From Flavobacterium nackdongense (lineage in GTDB: Bacteria > Bacteroidota > Bacteroidia > Flavobacteriales > Flavobacteriaceae): a stretch of 64,000 nucleotides of DNA. The translations under genes and the position numbers were made by a program. Below, one piece after another: positions 27,821-37,140 of the stretch. How positions within the stretch are numbered: the stretch's first letter is position 1; each line of letters opens with the position of its first letter. The notes below the pieces were generated by a model. It ran no database searches and had not been told where the DNA came from. It saw only the letters and a program-made list of their open reading frames with translations. The stretch covers positions 2,790,001-2,854,000 of the forward strand of contig NZ_CP037933.1 in assembly GCF_004355225.1 (NCBI RefSeq). The letters are read 5' to 3'.

Positions 27821-30673
27821 CTATTTTTTAATAATGACTTGTGAATTAGAACCTTTATTTGTGGTTACTTTAACTACATAACTGCCCGAAGTTAGATGGC
27901 TTATATCGATGCTTTCCGTTGGATTCGATATTTTGTTTACCAAAAGACCGTTGAGGTTGTAAATCTGTACGTTTTCTATTTTTTGATCGGAAGAAAGGTA
28001 TAATTTTTCTGAAACCGGATTGGGATACAATTTCAATTGTGAAGTTTCCTTAACTTGAGGGAGTCCTAAAGTGGCGTAGGAGGTTTTAATATAGTACAAG
28101 TTTGCCACACTTCCTTTATTGATGACATAAGTTGCCGCTGCTAGTGCCGGCACGGTTACGATGCCTCCAACGGCAGTGTAGGAAGTGGTCGGTCCGGAGG
28201 TGGTGCCCACTGAAAGCTTAATCGTTCCTGAAAATGTGGGATCAAAAACTAGAGTAAGGGTGGATACAGCGGTTGTTGTATATGTAATAGTCGTTGTGGG
28301 CAATGATTCAATTTTCAATCGTGCCGTCAAATTTTGACCATCGTAGTTGGCGGAACCAGCCGTGGAATTCATATTGCCTGCAATGGTATAAAAGCTGCTT
28401 ACTTTTCCAGAACTGGTAAAATTATGGATTTGGTCACTCGCTACAATTCCTGTGACTGTGATTGTCCCGGCCCCAGTGGCGGACGTACCTCCAGTTCCCG
28501 TTGTGGCGATAGAAAAGTATGTACTAGCAGCTGTTGGCGTTCCTGTGATTGTGATAGTTTTGGCAATACCATCCTTTACAAAAGAAATTCCAGAAGCTGG
28601 TAGTCCTGTTACGGTCGCACCGGTTGCGTCGCCTCCCCAAGTATAAATTATAGTACTTATCGCAGATCCAGTGGCTACGGTTTGGTTGTTGTTTGAGGCC
28701 GAAGTAAGCGTAAGTGTTTGGTTTCCTGGAGTTGTCAAAGTGATTGTACCGGTACCATTAACGGGAGTTCCCGAAGTTCCTGATGTTGTAATCGAGAAGG
28801 ATAAACTTGCAGTAGGCGTCCCCGAAATGGTGATGGTTTTAGAAATTGCATCTTTTATATACGTAATTCCAGAAGCTGGTAATCCTGACACTGTTGCATC
28901 TGTTGCCGTTCCTCCCCAAGTGAAAATCATATCAGTTATCGCTGCTCCGGTCAAAACGGTTTGGTTATTATCTGTTGAGGTTATTAAGGTTTGTGGACTA
29001 ACAGTAGTGGTGGTTTCGCCTTGTATAAAAACCATTTTGGTTGCATAATTTGTCAAAGCAGTTTTTTGAGCCGTATTGACCAAATACGAGGCATCATCAA
29101 CAGCATTGTTATAGGTAAATTTTAAATCACCACCTGCTATTCTTCCTGAATATAGGATGGTTTTATCTCTAGCAGCAAGGGGTTCATCGATGGCTAAATT
29201 TTTTACATATAATGCGGCGTCGGTATCAAAGTTGTTATAACTGTTGGCTCCTAATTTTGATTTTACTGTATTTGGAACCATTTCGTCTCTAGCTAATGGT
29301 ACATAGGCATCAAAATCGGTTGTGGAATTGATTTTGCCTGCAATATTATATTCTGGTTTTGGGTCGGCATAGGCTACAAAACGCATCGTATTGGCGCCAT
29401 TAGATGCATCAAAAGTATTATTAAATGCTTTGATTGTACCACCAGCCTCCCCGGAGAACGTACCCATATTAGCAGGATCATTAGTTTGCGTTGATGAATT
29501 CCATATATCGGTACCTTGCATTGATGTTAAAATAGGATTTTTACAATCCCGAAAATAGTTGCCTTCTATAAATAAGGAAGAGCCTAAAGTGGAACCCGAG
29601 CCATATTTTGCATTACCATCAAAAAAGTTGTTGTAGATATGAGCTGAATAGTAGCGAACACGAGGATGTCTAGAATCGGAATGATCGAACCAGTTATGAT
29701 GATAGGTAACATACAAACCAGTAGTAGTGCCCTCGCTTAATCCTAAAAGACTTGCTTTGCCGTTATCCCAAAAATGAATATAAGAAAAGGTACAATAGGT
29801 CGATGTTTTATTATCTAAAGCTCCATCGCCTTTGATTTGATCCGCATCACTGCCTGCATCACCATAAAACATATCGCAATGATGTACCCAAATGTGGTCG
29901 TTGTCTTGTTGCATACCAACGTTGTCTCCTGCAGTGCTGTTGCAATTCATAAAACCTAAATTTCGAACCTCTATATTTGATGCTGATTTAAGACGAATTC
30001 CCATGCCATTGACCACTGCGTCGTTGCCAACTCCCTCAATGGTCAAGTAACTTGCAGGGTTATTGGCGTTTTCAATGGTAATGTCGCCACCTTCCATAAC
30101 TGTCATGTCGGTAATGTTTCCAACTAAACGAAAAATGAAAGGGCGAGTATCTTTTCCTTTTTTAATGGCATATAAAATATTTTGGAACCCGACACAAGGG
30201 TTGGTACTAGCGCCAGTTATGGTAGCCGAAATGGTGTTTTTAGTGTTTTGAGTAATATAAAAAATAACCGCTCCGGTTTTAGGAACGCCATTCGCTTGAT
30301 ATCCTCCAGGCACTCTGTCTCCCTGAAAAGCAAATCCAGTTCTGTCGTGAGCTAATACGGTTAAGCTCGCAGTTGTGGTACCCGAACCTTCAATACTAGC
30401 CGTGACAGGTTTTACAGAAATGCTGTAGTCGCCCGCAGCAAGGCCTAGCACGTCAGCTCTGAAATAGGTTCCATAACTTCGAATGAGTTGGGTGTCAATT
30501 TTTTTATCGATTTGTCCGCCGCCAGTATAATACACATTATAACTATCAGCGCCGATAACCGGAGACCATTCCACATAAGCAGATTCTAGCCAGCCCGATG
30601 ATTGAGTAATGGTTTGCGCAAAAAAAGTTCCGGAAAATAGCAGGGTGGTAAGGTAAAATAATATTTTTTTCAT
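27821..30673 (-). CDS. PL1 pectate lyase, multimodular, T9SS-secreted
   Basis: The start at ATG 30673 gives 950 residues with a direct signal peptide (MKKILFYLTTLLFSGTFFAQ). An Fn3-like domain (about 25-110) precedes the PL1 right-handed beta-helix (about 120-460), with IWVHHCDMFYGDAGSDADQ, YHHNWFDHSDSRHPRVR and IYNNFFDGN. The Asp and Arg residues usual for calcium binding and catalysis are visible. Two tandem PKD/Ig-like repeats follow (about 550-735, see 28440-28995), then a beta-rich domain of unknown class (about 740-860). A T9SS type A sorting domain ends the protein (LKLYPNPVSEKLYL to SGSYVVKV). It cleaves polygalacturonate outside the cell. A LacI-type operator overlaps its promoter (30768-30789). 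Confidence 0.92.
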   Translation of the reverse strand: MKKILFYLTTLLFSGTFFAQTITQSSGWLESAYVEWSPVIGADSYNVYYTGGGQIDKKIDTQLIRSYGTYFRADVLGLAAGDYSISVKPVTASIEGSGTTTASLTVLAHDRTGFAFQGDRVPGGYQANGVPKTGAVIFYITQNTKNTISATITGASTNPCVGFQNILYAIKKGKDTRPFIFRLVGNITDMTVMEGGDITIENANNPASYLTIEGVGNDAVVNGMGIRLKSASNIEVRNLGFMNCNSTAGDNVGMQQDNDHIWVHHCDMFYGDAGSDADQIKGDGALDNKTSTYCTFSYIHFWDNGKASLLGLSEGTTTGLYVTYHHNWFDHSDSRHPRVRYYSAHIYNNFFDGNAKYGSGSTLGSSLFIEGNYFRDCKNPILTSMQGTDIWNSSTQTNDPANMGTFSGEAGGTIKAFNNTFDASNGANTMRFVAYADPKPEYNIAGKINSTTDFDAYVPLARDEMVPNTVKSKLGANSYNNFDTDAALYVKNLAIDEPLAARDKTILYSGRIAGGDLKFTYNNAVDDASYLVNTAQKTALTNYATKMVFIQGETTTTVSPQTLITSTDNNQTVLTGAAITDMIFTWGGTATDATVSGLPASGITYIKDAISKTITISGTPTASLSFSITTSGTSGTPVNGTGTITLTTPGNQTLTLTSASNNNQTVATGSAISTIIYTWGGDATGATVTGLPASGISFVKDGIAKTITITGTPTAASTYFSIATTGTGGTSATGAGTITVTGIVASDQIHNFTSSGKVSSFYTIAGNMNSTAGSANYDGQNLTARLKIESLPTTTITYTTTAVSTLTLVFDPTFSGTIKLSVGTTSGPTTSYTAVGGIVTVPALAAATYVINKGSVANLYYIKTSYATLGLPQVKETSQLKLYPNPVSEKLYLSSDQKIENVQIYNLNGLLVNKISNPTESIDISHLTSGSYVVKVTTNKGSNSQVIIKK
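28440..28995 (-). repeat. Tandem duplication of a PKD/Ig-like domain inside the PL1 gene
   Basis: Two coding repeats of about 88 codons share NNQTV, a TWGG core, LPASGI and KTITI(S/T)GTPTA. They are diverged but clearly related, so the duplication is not recent. Such modules act as spacers or binding domains in T9SS cargo. Boundaries are approximate. Confidence 0.7.
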
Positions 30674-30767
30674 AGCGACAGAAAGGTAAAAAGGTTTGGA
30701 AATTGACATACTAAAATCGATTTTTAAGGAAACGGTTAATATCGAAAGTAGTAAAAGTCAAAATAAA

Positions 30768-30789
30768 TGCAATCGATTACGTAAAAGTA
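30768..30789 (-). promoter_or_regulatory. LacI-type operator with -7-like element upstream of PL1 (27821-30673)
   Basis: The operator TGCAATCGATTACG (30768-30781) contains the AATCGATT core. On the minus strand it is preceded by TACTTTTA (30789-30782), one base off TAnnTTTG. The core starts four bases after the -7 element, as at most other copies. This places a bound repressor on the transcription start. Confidence 0.75.
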
Positions 30790-31003
30790 CTATTATTTTT
30801 GAATAGCGCAATTTATTTTAGAATTTTATTTTTCAAAGGGATATTTGGCCTCAGATTTTTAGCGATAAAATTTTAGAATAAAATCATAAATGTAGGACTG
30901 AAATCGGTCTATTTTGATGAGTATTTCGTGAATAATTCAAAACAGTAGTTGCGCTCCCTGCGAAAGGAGTATCCAGAATTGCAAAAAAAATCTATTGAAA
31001 TAG

Positions 31004-31047
31004 TTGGAAATATTAAAATAAAACCTAAATTTGCGTAATCGATTGCA
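31004..31047 (+). promoter_or_regulatory. Promoter and LacI-type operator of the uxaCBA operon
   Basis: TTG at 31004-31006, a 19-base spacer and TAAATTTG at 31026-31033 make the best Bacteroidota promoter in the window. The operator CGTAATCGATTGCA (31034-31047) follows directly, with its core starting four bases after the -7 element. Repression by blocking the start site is the simple reading. The leader before the uxaC ATG is about 135 bases. Confidence 0.8.
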
Positions 31048-31176
31048 TTTCGTTTTACGAAAATGCTAATTCCAATGATAGATTGGGTTTCTACCTGCCA
31101 ATTTGTAATTAAGAATGCTGCTGGTTTCCATCTCGAAAGGCTCAAAAGGATACAATTATTTTAATTATTAAAGAAA

Positions 31177-32577
31177 ATGAGTACAAAATTCATACACGAT
31201 AATTTTTTATTAGAAAATAAATATGCTGAAGAATTGTATCATAACTATTCTAAACAGCAGCCCATTATTGATTACCACAACCATTTATCTCCACAAGCGA
31301 TTGCCGAGGATGTTATTTTTGAAAATGTTACCAAAGTTTGGATCAACGGAGATCATTACAAATGGCGCGCGATGCGAACCTTGGGAATCAATGAACAATT
31401 TATTACCGGAAATGCTTCGGATAAAGAGAAATTCTTGCAGTGGGGCAAAACGGTTCCGTACACAATGCGGAACCCTTTGTACCATTGGACGCATTTAGAG
31501 TTGGCTCGTTATTTTGATATTTATGATTTGTTAAACGAAAAATCGGCCGAAAGAATTTACGAAGAAGCTTCGGATAAAATGAATTCTCCTGAATTCAGCA
31601 CTCGCAATTTGCTTCGCAAGGTCAATACAGCCTATGTTTGTACGACCGAGGATCCAACAGACGCATTAAAATTTCATCAGCAGCTGGCTACAAGTGATTT
31701 TGAAATCAAGGTGGGTACTGCTTTTAGACCTGACAAAGCTATTCTGATTGCAAACGAGGGTTACAACGAATATGTTGATGCGCTGGGGAAATCGGCAGAT
31801 ATCAACATCAATTCTTACGATGATTTGTGCTCGGCTTTGCGCAACAGAATCGACTATTTTGATAAAAACGGATGCAAAATATGCGATCACGGTTTGGATC
31901 AAGTGTATTTCGAAAATTATACTGAAAACGAAATACAACGCATCTTCAAAAAGAGAAGAGAAAATGGACTCTTGACTACTGAGGAGGCGTTGAAATTCCA
32001 AAGCGCGGTATTGTTCTTTTTATTCGAAACCTATCACGAATTTGGTTGGGTACAACAACTGCATCTGGGCGCTTTACGAAACAATAATGCGCGCATGCAC
32101 AGAATTTTAGGTCCAGACACGGGTTGGGATTCTATTGGTGATTTTCCTCAAGCACAAAAACTTTCGGCTTTCTTAAATGCCTTGGACAGTAAAGATAAAT
32201 TGGCAAAAACCATCATTTACAATTTAAATCCTGCCGATAATGAAGTGATGGCTACGATGATCGGAAATTTCAACGACGGTAGCGTAAAAGGTAAAGTCCA
32301 ATTGGGTTCAGGATGGTGGTTTTTAGATCAAAAAGATGGAATGACCAAACAACTGAACGCTCTTTCCAATATGGGATTAATCAGCTGCTTTGTTGGAATG
32401 TTGACTGATTCTAGAAGCTTTTTATCTTTTCCACGACACGAATATTTCCGGCGAATTCTTTGCAATCTACTGGGTGAAGAAATCAAAAAAGGAGAATTAC
32501 CCAATGATATGGAATGGATTGGAAAAATGGTTTCCGATATTAGCTACACTAATGCCAAAGACTATTTTAAAATATAA
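31177..32577 (+). CDS. uxaC: Uronate isomerase (glucuronate/galacturonate isomerase)
   Basis: The 466-residue cytoplasmic protein matches uronate isomerase over its whole length. The metal-binding HxH is seen near the N-terminus in DYHNHLSPQAIAED. Family-typical segments are WINGDHYKWRAMR, HWTHLELARYF, LHLGALRNNN and DSRSFLSFPRHEYFRR. It converts D-galacturonate to tagaturonate (and D-glucuronate to fructuronate), the first cytoplasmic step after pectin breakdown. It is the first gene of the uxaC-uxaB-uxaA operon, with only eight bases before uxaB. An operator of the pectin LacI type covers its promoter. Confidence 0.97.
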   Translation: MSTKFIHDNFLLENKYAEELYHNYSKQQPIIDYHNHLSPQAIAEDVIFENVTKVWINGDHYKWRAMRTLGINEQFITGNASDKEKFLQWGKTVPYTMRNPLYHWTHLELARYFDIYDLLNEKSAERIYEEASDKMNSPEFSTRNLLRKVNTAYVCTTEDPTDALKFHQQLATSDFEIKVGTAFRPDKAILIANEGYNEYVDALGKSADININSYDDLCSALRNRIDYFDKNGCKICDHGLDQVYFENYTENEIQRIFKKRRENGLLTTEEALKFQSAVLFFLFETYHEFGWVQQLHLGALRNNNARMHRILGPDTGWDSIGDFPQAQKLSAFLNALDSKDKLAKTIIYNLNPADNEVMATMIGNFNDGSVKGKVQLGSGWWFLDQKDGMTKQLNALSNMGLISCFVGMLTDSRSFLSFPRHEYFRRILCNLLGEEIKKGELPNDMEWIGKMVSDISYTNAKDYFKI

Positions 32578-32585
32578 AAAATATA

Positions 32586-34049
32586 ATGGAAAAATTAAAC
32601 AGAAAAAGTCTAGGCTTAGAAAAAAAATTCCCCATCAAAGTGGTTCAATTTGGGGAAGGCAATTTCCTGAGAGCTTTCGTGGATTACGCTTTTCAAAGAC
32701 TAAATAAAGAACTGGAGTTCAATGCGGGAATTGCCATAGTTCAGCCCTTGAAAGAGGGCATGGTGGATAGGATCAACGACCAAGACGGGCTTTACACCCT
32801 GTTTATGAATGGCATCAAAAAAGGAGAGAAAATTCAAGATATTGAATTGATTACCAATATTGTAAAAGCTATCAATCCATATTCTGATTTTGCAGATTTT
32901 CTAGCTTTAGCACAAGAAGAGGAACTTCAATTTATTGTTTCAAATACCACCGAAGCAGGAATTGAATTTATCGAAAGCGATACTCCAAATATGCAACCAC
33001 CCGTTTCGTTTCCTGCAAAATTGACGGTTTTGTTATACGAAAGATTCCAACATTTCAATGGAGATCCTTCTAAAGGTTTGACCATCATTCCTTGCGAATT
33101 GATTGATTATAACTCAGAAACGCTGAAAAAATATATTTTGCAATACTGCGATTTATGGGAGTTAGAAGAGGCATTCAAAACTTGGGCATCAGAGGCTTGC
33201 ACCTATCACAGTACTTTGGTGGACCGAATTGTTCCCGGCTATCCACGAGCTGAAATTGAAGAATACAACAACAAATTGGAGTATCAAGACAATTTAATCG
33301 TTGCCGCTGAACCCTTTTTCCTCTGGGCTATCGAAGGTGGCGAGGCATTAAAACAAAAGTTGCCATTTCATAAAACGAATTTGAATGTGAAGATTGTTGA
33401 TGATATTCGCCCTTTCAAAATGATAAAAGTTCGAATCCTGAACGGTGCGCATACCGCAATGGTTCCTTTTTCGCTTTTATATGGCAACAAATTGGTGATG
33501 GAAACCGTAAACGGAAGTTTTACAGGACAGTTTGTCAATAGTGTGATCAGCGAAATTAGTGGCACTCTTGATATGGATAAAACCGAAATTTTAGCCTATA
33601 CCGAAGAGGTCATGGACCGATTTAAAAATCCATATATCAAGCATGCATTGGCCGATATTGCCTTGAATTCCATCTCTAAATTCAAAGTACGAGTGTTGCC
33701 GAGTTTGTTAGGCTATTATACTGCGAATCATAAATTACCCATTAATTTAACCTTTTCATTGGCTTGTTTAATCCAATTCTACAAAGGAATTTGGAATAAT
33801 GAAGTACTTCCTGTAAAAGATGCTCCGGAAATAGTCGAAGCATTTAAAAGCGCTTGGCAAATGGGGAATTTAGACTTGGTTGCCATAAGAATTTTAGCTA
33901 ATACAGACTTCTGGGGTGAAGATTTAACAAATGTTAAAGGCTTATCAGCGGCATTAGTTTTAGCTTTGAATGAAATTAATGCCAACGGAATTGAACAAGG
34001 TTTCATAAATTTCGAAAAATCAGCTAAAGAATTTTCACTCAGTACGTAG
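32586..34049 (+). CDS. uxaB: Tagaturonate reductase (altronate oxidoreductase)
   Basis: The 487-residue protein belongs to the mannitol-dehydrogenase-like long-chain reductases. The N-terminal NAD-binding region reads VVQFGEGNFLRAFVDYAFQ, followed by IVSNTTEAGIEF. The catalytic domain carries the conserved lysine region KIVDDIRPFKMIKVRILNGAH. These match UxaB rather than the fructuronate reductase UxuB, in line with its place between uxaC and uxaA. It reduces D-tagaturonate to D-altronate with NADH. It is separated from uxaC by eight bases and from uxaA by four. No truncation is visible. Confidence 0.95.
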   Translation: MEKLNRKSLGLEKKFPIKVVQFGEGNFLRAFVDYAFQRLNKELEFNAGIAIVQPLKEGMVDRINDQDGLYTLFMNGIKKGEKIQDIELITNIVKAINPYSDFADFLALAQEEELQFIVSNTTEAGIEFIESDTPNMQPPVSFPAKLTVLLYERFQHFNGDPSKGLTIIPCELIDYNSETLKKYILQYCDLWELEEAFKTWASEACTYHSTLVDRIVPGYPRAEIEEYNNKLEYQDNLIVAAEPFFLWAIEGGEALKQKLPFHKTNLNVKIVDDIRPFKMIKVRILNGAHTAMVPFSLLYGNKLVMETVNGSFTGQFVNSVISEISGTLDMDKTEILAYTEEVMDRFKNPYIKHALADIALNSISKFKVRVLPSLLGYYTANHKLPINLTFSLACLIQFYKGIWNNEVLPVKDAPEIVEAFKSAWQMGNLDLVAIRILANTDFWGEDLTNVKGLSAALVLALNEINANGIEQGFINFEKSAKEFSLST

Positions 34050-34053
34050 TATT

Positions 34054-35670
34054 ATGCAAAAGAAATTAATAAAAATAAATCCTTCAGATAATGTCGCTGT
34101 AGCTTTAGTCAATCTTGTAGCTGGCGAAGTAATCCAATTTGAAGGTGCGGCAATCACAATCGAGTCGGATGTGAAAATGAAGCATAAAATTGCAATGACC
34201 CCTTTTGAAATAGGAGACAAGATTATTATGTATGGGGTTTTGGTAGGGAAGGCGAGTGCTCCAATTGCCAAAGGAGGAGTTCTTACGACCGCAAATGTGC
34301 TACACGAAAGCGCCAAAGTAACCGCAAAAACAGAATCTATCGGCTGGACCGTTCCTAATGTGGATAAATGGAAGAACAGAACGTTTCAAGGCTATCATCG
34401 CGAAGATGGACAAGTAGGGACTGAGAATGTTTGGTTGTTTTTTCCTTTGGTTTTTTGTGAAAATAGAAATATTGAAATCTTGAAGGATATTTTCGAAAAA
34501 GAATTGATGAAGCCCAAAGAAAACGATTATCAGTTATTGCTGCGTTCGCTTGTAAATTCTGAAAATGGCTCTGCTGAAACTGCTGGTAAATCAGCCGAAG
34601 ATAATCTGTTCAAAAATATAGAAGTGAAATTCATCACGCATCAAGGGGGTTGTGGTGGGATTCGCCAAGATTCGCATAGTTTAGCTAAATTGTTGGCAGG
34701 ATATGTCAACAATCCGAATGTGGCTGGAGCTACCGTTTTGAGTTTGGGTTGCCAAAACTTGCAAATTCAAATATTTAAAGATGCTTTAAATGCTATCAAT
34801 CCCAATAGCAAAAAACCCGTTTTGATTTACGACCAACAATCTATTGGAACTATCGAGGCGATGTTGAGCAGCGTGGTGAAAGATACATTTGCTGCGATCA
34901 AAGAAGCCAATAAACTCGAAAGAACTCCTGCGCCATTATCTAAATTGAAAATTGGTTTAGAATGTGGCGGCTCTGATGGATTTTCGGGAATTTCGGCCAA
35001 TCCAACTTTGGGAGTAACTTCCGATTTGCTGGCAGCCTTAGGGGGAACAACAATTCTTTCGGAATTCCCAGAATTATGCGGAGTCGAACAAGAATTAGTC
35101 AACCGTTGCGTCGAGGATCAAGATGGAAAACGGTTTCTGGAATTAATGCAATGGTACGAAAAAACCGTTATAGATGCAGGTTCAGGATTTGATATGAATC
35201 CATCTCCTGGAAATATAAAAGACGGATTAATCACGGACGCGATGAAATCGGCTGGAGCCGCTAAAAAAGGCGGAACCTCTCCAATTGTCGGCGTTTACGA
35301 TTATGGCGAATACATCAACAAACCCGGTTTCACCTTGTTGTGTACTCCAGGAAATGACGTAGAATGTACCACAGCGATGGTCGGTTCCGGAGCGAATATG
35401 GTCTTGTTTACCACTGGTTTGGGAACTCCAACAGGAAATCCGATTGCTCCCGTAGTAAAAATTTCTTCGAATACACCACTGGCTGAAAAAATGCCGGATA
35501 TTATCGATATTGACACCGGAGGCATTATAACTGGGGAAAAATCAATAGATGAAATGGCTGATGAAATGCTAGAATTTATTATCAATGTGGCTAGTGGAAC
35601 CATCAAAACCAAAGCAGCCATTTTGAATCAAAATGATTTTATTCCTTGGAAAAGAGGCGTGTCATTGTAA
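34054..35670 (+). CDS. uxaA: Altronate dehydratase
   Basis: The 538-residue protein has an N-terminal SAF domain (about residues 1-90: NPSDNVAVALVNL, then AMTPFEIGDKIIMYG) and the long UxaA/GarD-type dehydratase domain. Motifs include FQGYHREDGQVGTEN, HQGGCGGIRQDSHSL, GLECGGSDGFSGISANP and LLCTPGNDVECTTAMVGSG, whose cysteines suit an iron-dependent dehydratase. It converts D-altronate to 2-keto-3-deoxygluconate. No KDG kinase or aldolase gene is in the window, so the last steps must be encoded elsewhere. It is the last gene of the operon and is followed by the terminator at 35703-35736. Confidence 0.96.
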   Translation: MQKKLIKINPSDNVAVALVNLVAGEVIQFEGAAITIESDVKMKHKIAMTPFEIGDKIIMYGVLVGKASAPIAKGGVLTTANVLHESAKVTAKTESIGWTVPNVDKWKNRTFQGYHREDGQVGTENVWLFFPLVFCENRNIEILKDIFEKELMKPKENDYQLLLRSLVNSENGSAETAGKSAEDNLFKNIEVKFITHQGGCGGIRQDSHSLAKLLAGYVNNPNVAGATVLSLGCQNLQIQIFKDALNAINPNSKKPVLIYDQQSIGTIEAMLSSVVKDTFAAIKEANKLERTPAPLSKLKIGLECGGSDGFSGISANPTLGVTSDLLAALGGTTILSEFPELCGVEQELVNRCVEDQDGKRFLELMQWYEKTVIDAGSGFDMNPSPGNIKDGLITDAMKSAGAAKKGGTSPIVGVYDYGEYINKPGFTLLCTPGNDVECTTAMVGSGANMVLFTTGLGTPTGNPIAPVVKISSNTPLAEKMPDIIDIDTGGIITGEKSIDEMADEMLEFIINVASGTIKTKAAILNQNDFIPWKRGVSL

Positions 35671-35702
35671 GCATAATGTTTTTATTTGATTAGTTTTTAT
35701 TG

Positions 35703-35736
35703 AAAAGGCGGAGGATTGAAATTCCTTCGCCTTTTT
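35703..35736 (+). terminator. Intrinsic terminator of the uxaCBA operon
   Basis: AAAAGGCGGAGGA pairs with TCCTTCGCCTTTT (13 pairs including one G-T), with loop TTGAAAT, then further T. This is a textbook intrinsic terminator 32 bases after the uxaA stop. Confidence 0.88.
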
Positions 35737-35800
35737 GTTTGTAAAATAATCTATTTATTTGGTTCTACGGGGTTTTGTGTGAGAATAAATTTAAAATTAA

Positions 35801-35961
35801 TTTAAACCACATAGAAAAGAAGTCGAAATTGTTAAAAAGATTGACATAGAAAATTCTTTTTGCACATAGTGCTATGAATACTATGCAAAAGCAAAGCTTT
35901 CTAAAAAAAAGCTATATTCTTTAGCTATCGGAACCATAATAAAAACTATGTGGTAAAAAAA
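35801..35961. repeat. Candidate MITE-like intergenic element with CCACATAG inverted ends
   Basis: ACCACATAG at 35806-35814 is mirrored by CTATGTGGT at 35946-35954. The inside contains further ATAG/CTAT palindromes (CATAGTGCTATG at about 35866-35877). From memory, similar 'accacatag' elements recur between genes in Flavobacterium genomes. It carries no gene. Only one copy is in this window, so mobility cannot be judged. Confidence 0.4.
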
Positions 35962-36026
35962 GTTCACAACATTTCCAGTAAAACCATTTATTTTTTGGAC
36001 AAATGACAAGTTAATTTTTATCAAAA

Positions 36027-36058
36027 AAAGAGGATATTCAAAACTGAATATCCTCTTT
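36027..36058 (-). terminator. Intrinsic terminator of the small secreted protein gene
   Basis: AAAGAGGATATTCA (36027-36040) and TGAATATCCTCTTT (36045-36058) form a perfect 14-pair stem with loop AAAC. On the minus strand it is followed by a T run. It lies 24 bases after the stop of the gene at 36082-36921 and could also stop plus-strand transcripts. Confidence 0.88.
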
Positions 36059-36081
36059 TGGCAGTATAAATTAGACTGTTA

Positions 36082-36921
36082 TTATTGCACAATCAGCTTT
36101 ACAGATTTTTCAGCTTCAGCCGATTTTGCGTTCACGATATATACACCGCTATTGATGTCTAAACTAGAATCTGCATCCAGTTGAGCAGACTTAACCAAAG
36201 CTCCTAGCACATTGCAAACATTGACTTGTGTTTTTGATTTAATGTTGGATAAGAAGATTTTGTTCTGTTTGGAATAAACAGTAATATCCAATTCTTTTTG
36301 AAAAGATTTGTTTGCTAGTGTTGGAGTTGTTACTGTGGCACCAGATACTTCAATTTTGTAGATGTTGCTTGAGGTCGTATCGCCATAGATATATATTTTA
36401 CCTACGGCAGCTTGAGCCGCAGAAATATTTGCTGTAAATATTACTAAATCTACTGGTGTAGCTCCGCCAATTGAGGTTCCAGAGCCTAGGAGGGTTGTGC
36501 CATTAGTGCACATCACTGTTCGTGCTGACCCATTGGATCCGGTTTTAAACCAAACTTTAACCGTACAAGCTCCGTTGACTGTGAAATAAACATATCGTTG
36601 AGTTGGCAATAAGTTGCCGGCAGTTCCACCACCTCCGCCATTCAGTTGGAAGCGGTTAACAGCAGTATAGCCATCAGTGAATGAAGCCGCGCTGGCGGTT
36701 ACAGCACCAAAATTTGTATTGGTTGTTATTGGAAATAAGCCTAATTTGTCTACAACCATTTCAGTAGATCCTATTCCAGCTGTTAACGGCCAAGAGGGCA
36801 CTGCAGCAGCACCATTGATGCTTGATGTACTATTCCCAAAGTCCCAAATTGTGGTTTGAGAATAGCCATAAGATGCGGCGAACAACATAGGAAGAATTAA
36901 ATAAAGTAAAGTTTTTTTCAT
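36082..36921 (-). CDS. Small secreted protein with 'WDFG' binding-like module and T9SS-like tail
   Basis: The 279-residue protein has a signal peptide (to about residue 21, SYGYSQ) and then TTIWDFGNSTSS, opening a beta-rich module of about 180 residues that ends NIYKIEVSGA. The C-terminal 70 residues (ITVYSKQNKIFLSNI to NSGVYIVNAK) look like a short T9SS sorting domain and resemble the tail of the CE8 protein at 37141-40392. That CE8 also starts with a WDFG segment. No catalytic residues can be recognised. It has its own LacI-type operator (36949-36970), so it is part of the pectin response. A free pectin-binding role is plausible but unproven. Confidence 0.7.
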   Translation of the reverse strand: MKKTLLYLILPMLFAASYGYSQTTIWDFGNSTSSINGAAAVPSWPLTAGIGSTEMVVDKLGLFPITTNTNFGAVTASAASFTDGYTAVNRFQLNGGGGGTAGNLLPTQRYVYFTVNGACTVKVWFKTGSNGSARTVMCTNGTTLLGSGTSIGGATPVDLVIFTANISAAQAAVGKIYIYGDTTSSNIYKIEVSGATVTTPTLANKSFQKELDITVYSKQNKIFLSNIKSKTQVNVCNVLGALVKSAQLDADSSLDINSGVYIVNAKSAEAEKSVKLIVQ

Positions 36922-36948
36922 AATATTTTTTTTTGGTTAATAAAAAAT

Positions 36949-36970
36949 TGTAATCGATTGCATAAATGTA
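36949..36970 (-). promoter_or_regulatory. LacI-type operator with -7-like element upstream of 36082-36921
   Basis: The operator TGTAATCGATTGCA is at 36949-36962. On the minus strand TACATTTA (36970-36963) precedes it, one base off TAnnTTTG, again with the core starting four bases downstream. The leader to the ATG is short (about 35 bases). Confidence 0.75.
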
Positions 36971-37140
36971 ATATTTAATTCAATTCCAGCAAAAAAAATT
37001 AACACTTATTTTTCGAAATGATGGCTAAACCACTGATTTTTGATGCTTTATAAAGTATATAGTACAAATTTCACCGTAAAACACTGTTAGTACTAAAGCC
37101 TATGTGAACTGTTATTGGTATAGTACTAAAAATGTAAATT

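Larger units (their letters stand above)
30674..31176. other. Divergent control region between PL1 and uxaC
   Basis: This stretch of 503 bases holds two LacI-type operators with their -7 elements, one for each direction, about 250 bases apart. A 78-codon frame on the minus strand spans one operator and has no recognisable features, so I do not call it a gene. Confidence 0.75.
35671..36081. other. Intergenic stretch with two terminators and a repeat-like element
   Basis: Between the converging uxaA and the 36082-36921 gene lie a terminator for each side and, in the middle, an inverted-repeat element at about 35801-35961. I see no coding sequence. Confidence 0.7.

Noticed and set aside
28440..28995. 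CRISPR-like repetition
   Set aside because: The repeats are long, coding and diverged, and lie inside the PL1 gene; there are no short identical repeats with spacers anywhere in the window.
28671..29048. 125-codon plus-strand frame inside the PL1 gene
   Set aside because: It is antisense to the PKD-like repeats; its low-complexity valine/proline make-up mirrors the repeat coding.
30909..31145. 78-codon minus-strand frame upstream of uxaC
   Set aside because: It crosses the promoter and operator of uxaC and shows no protein features.
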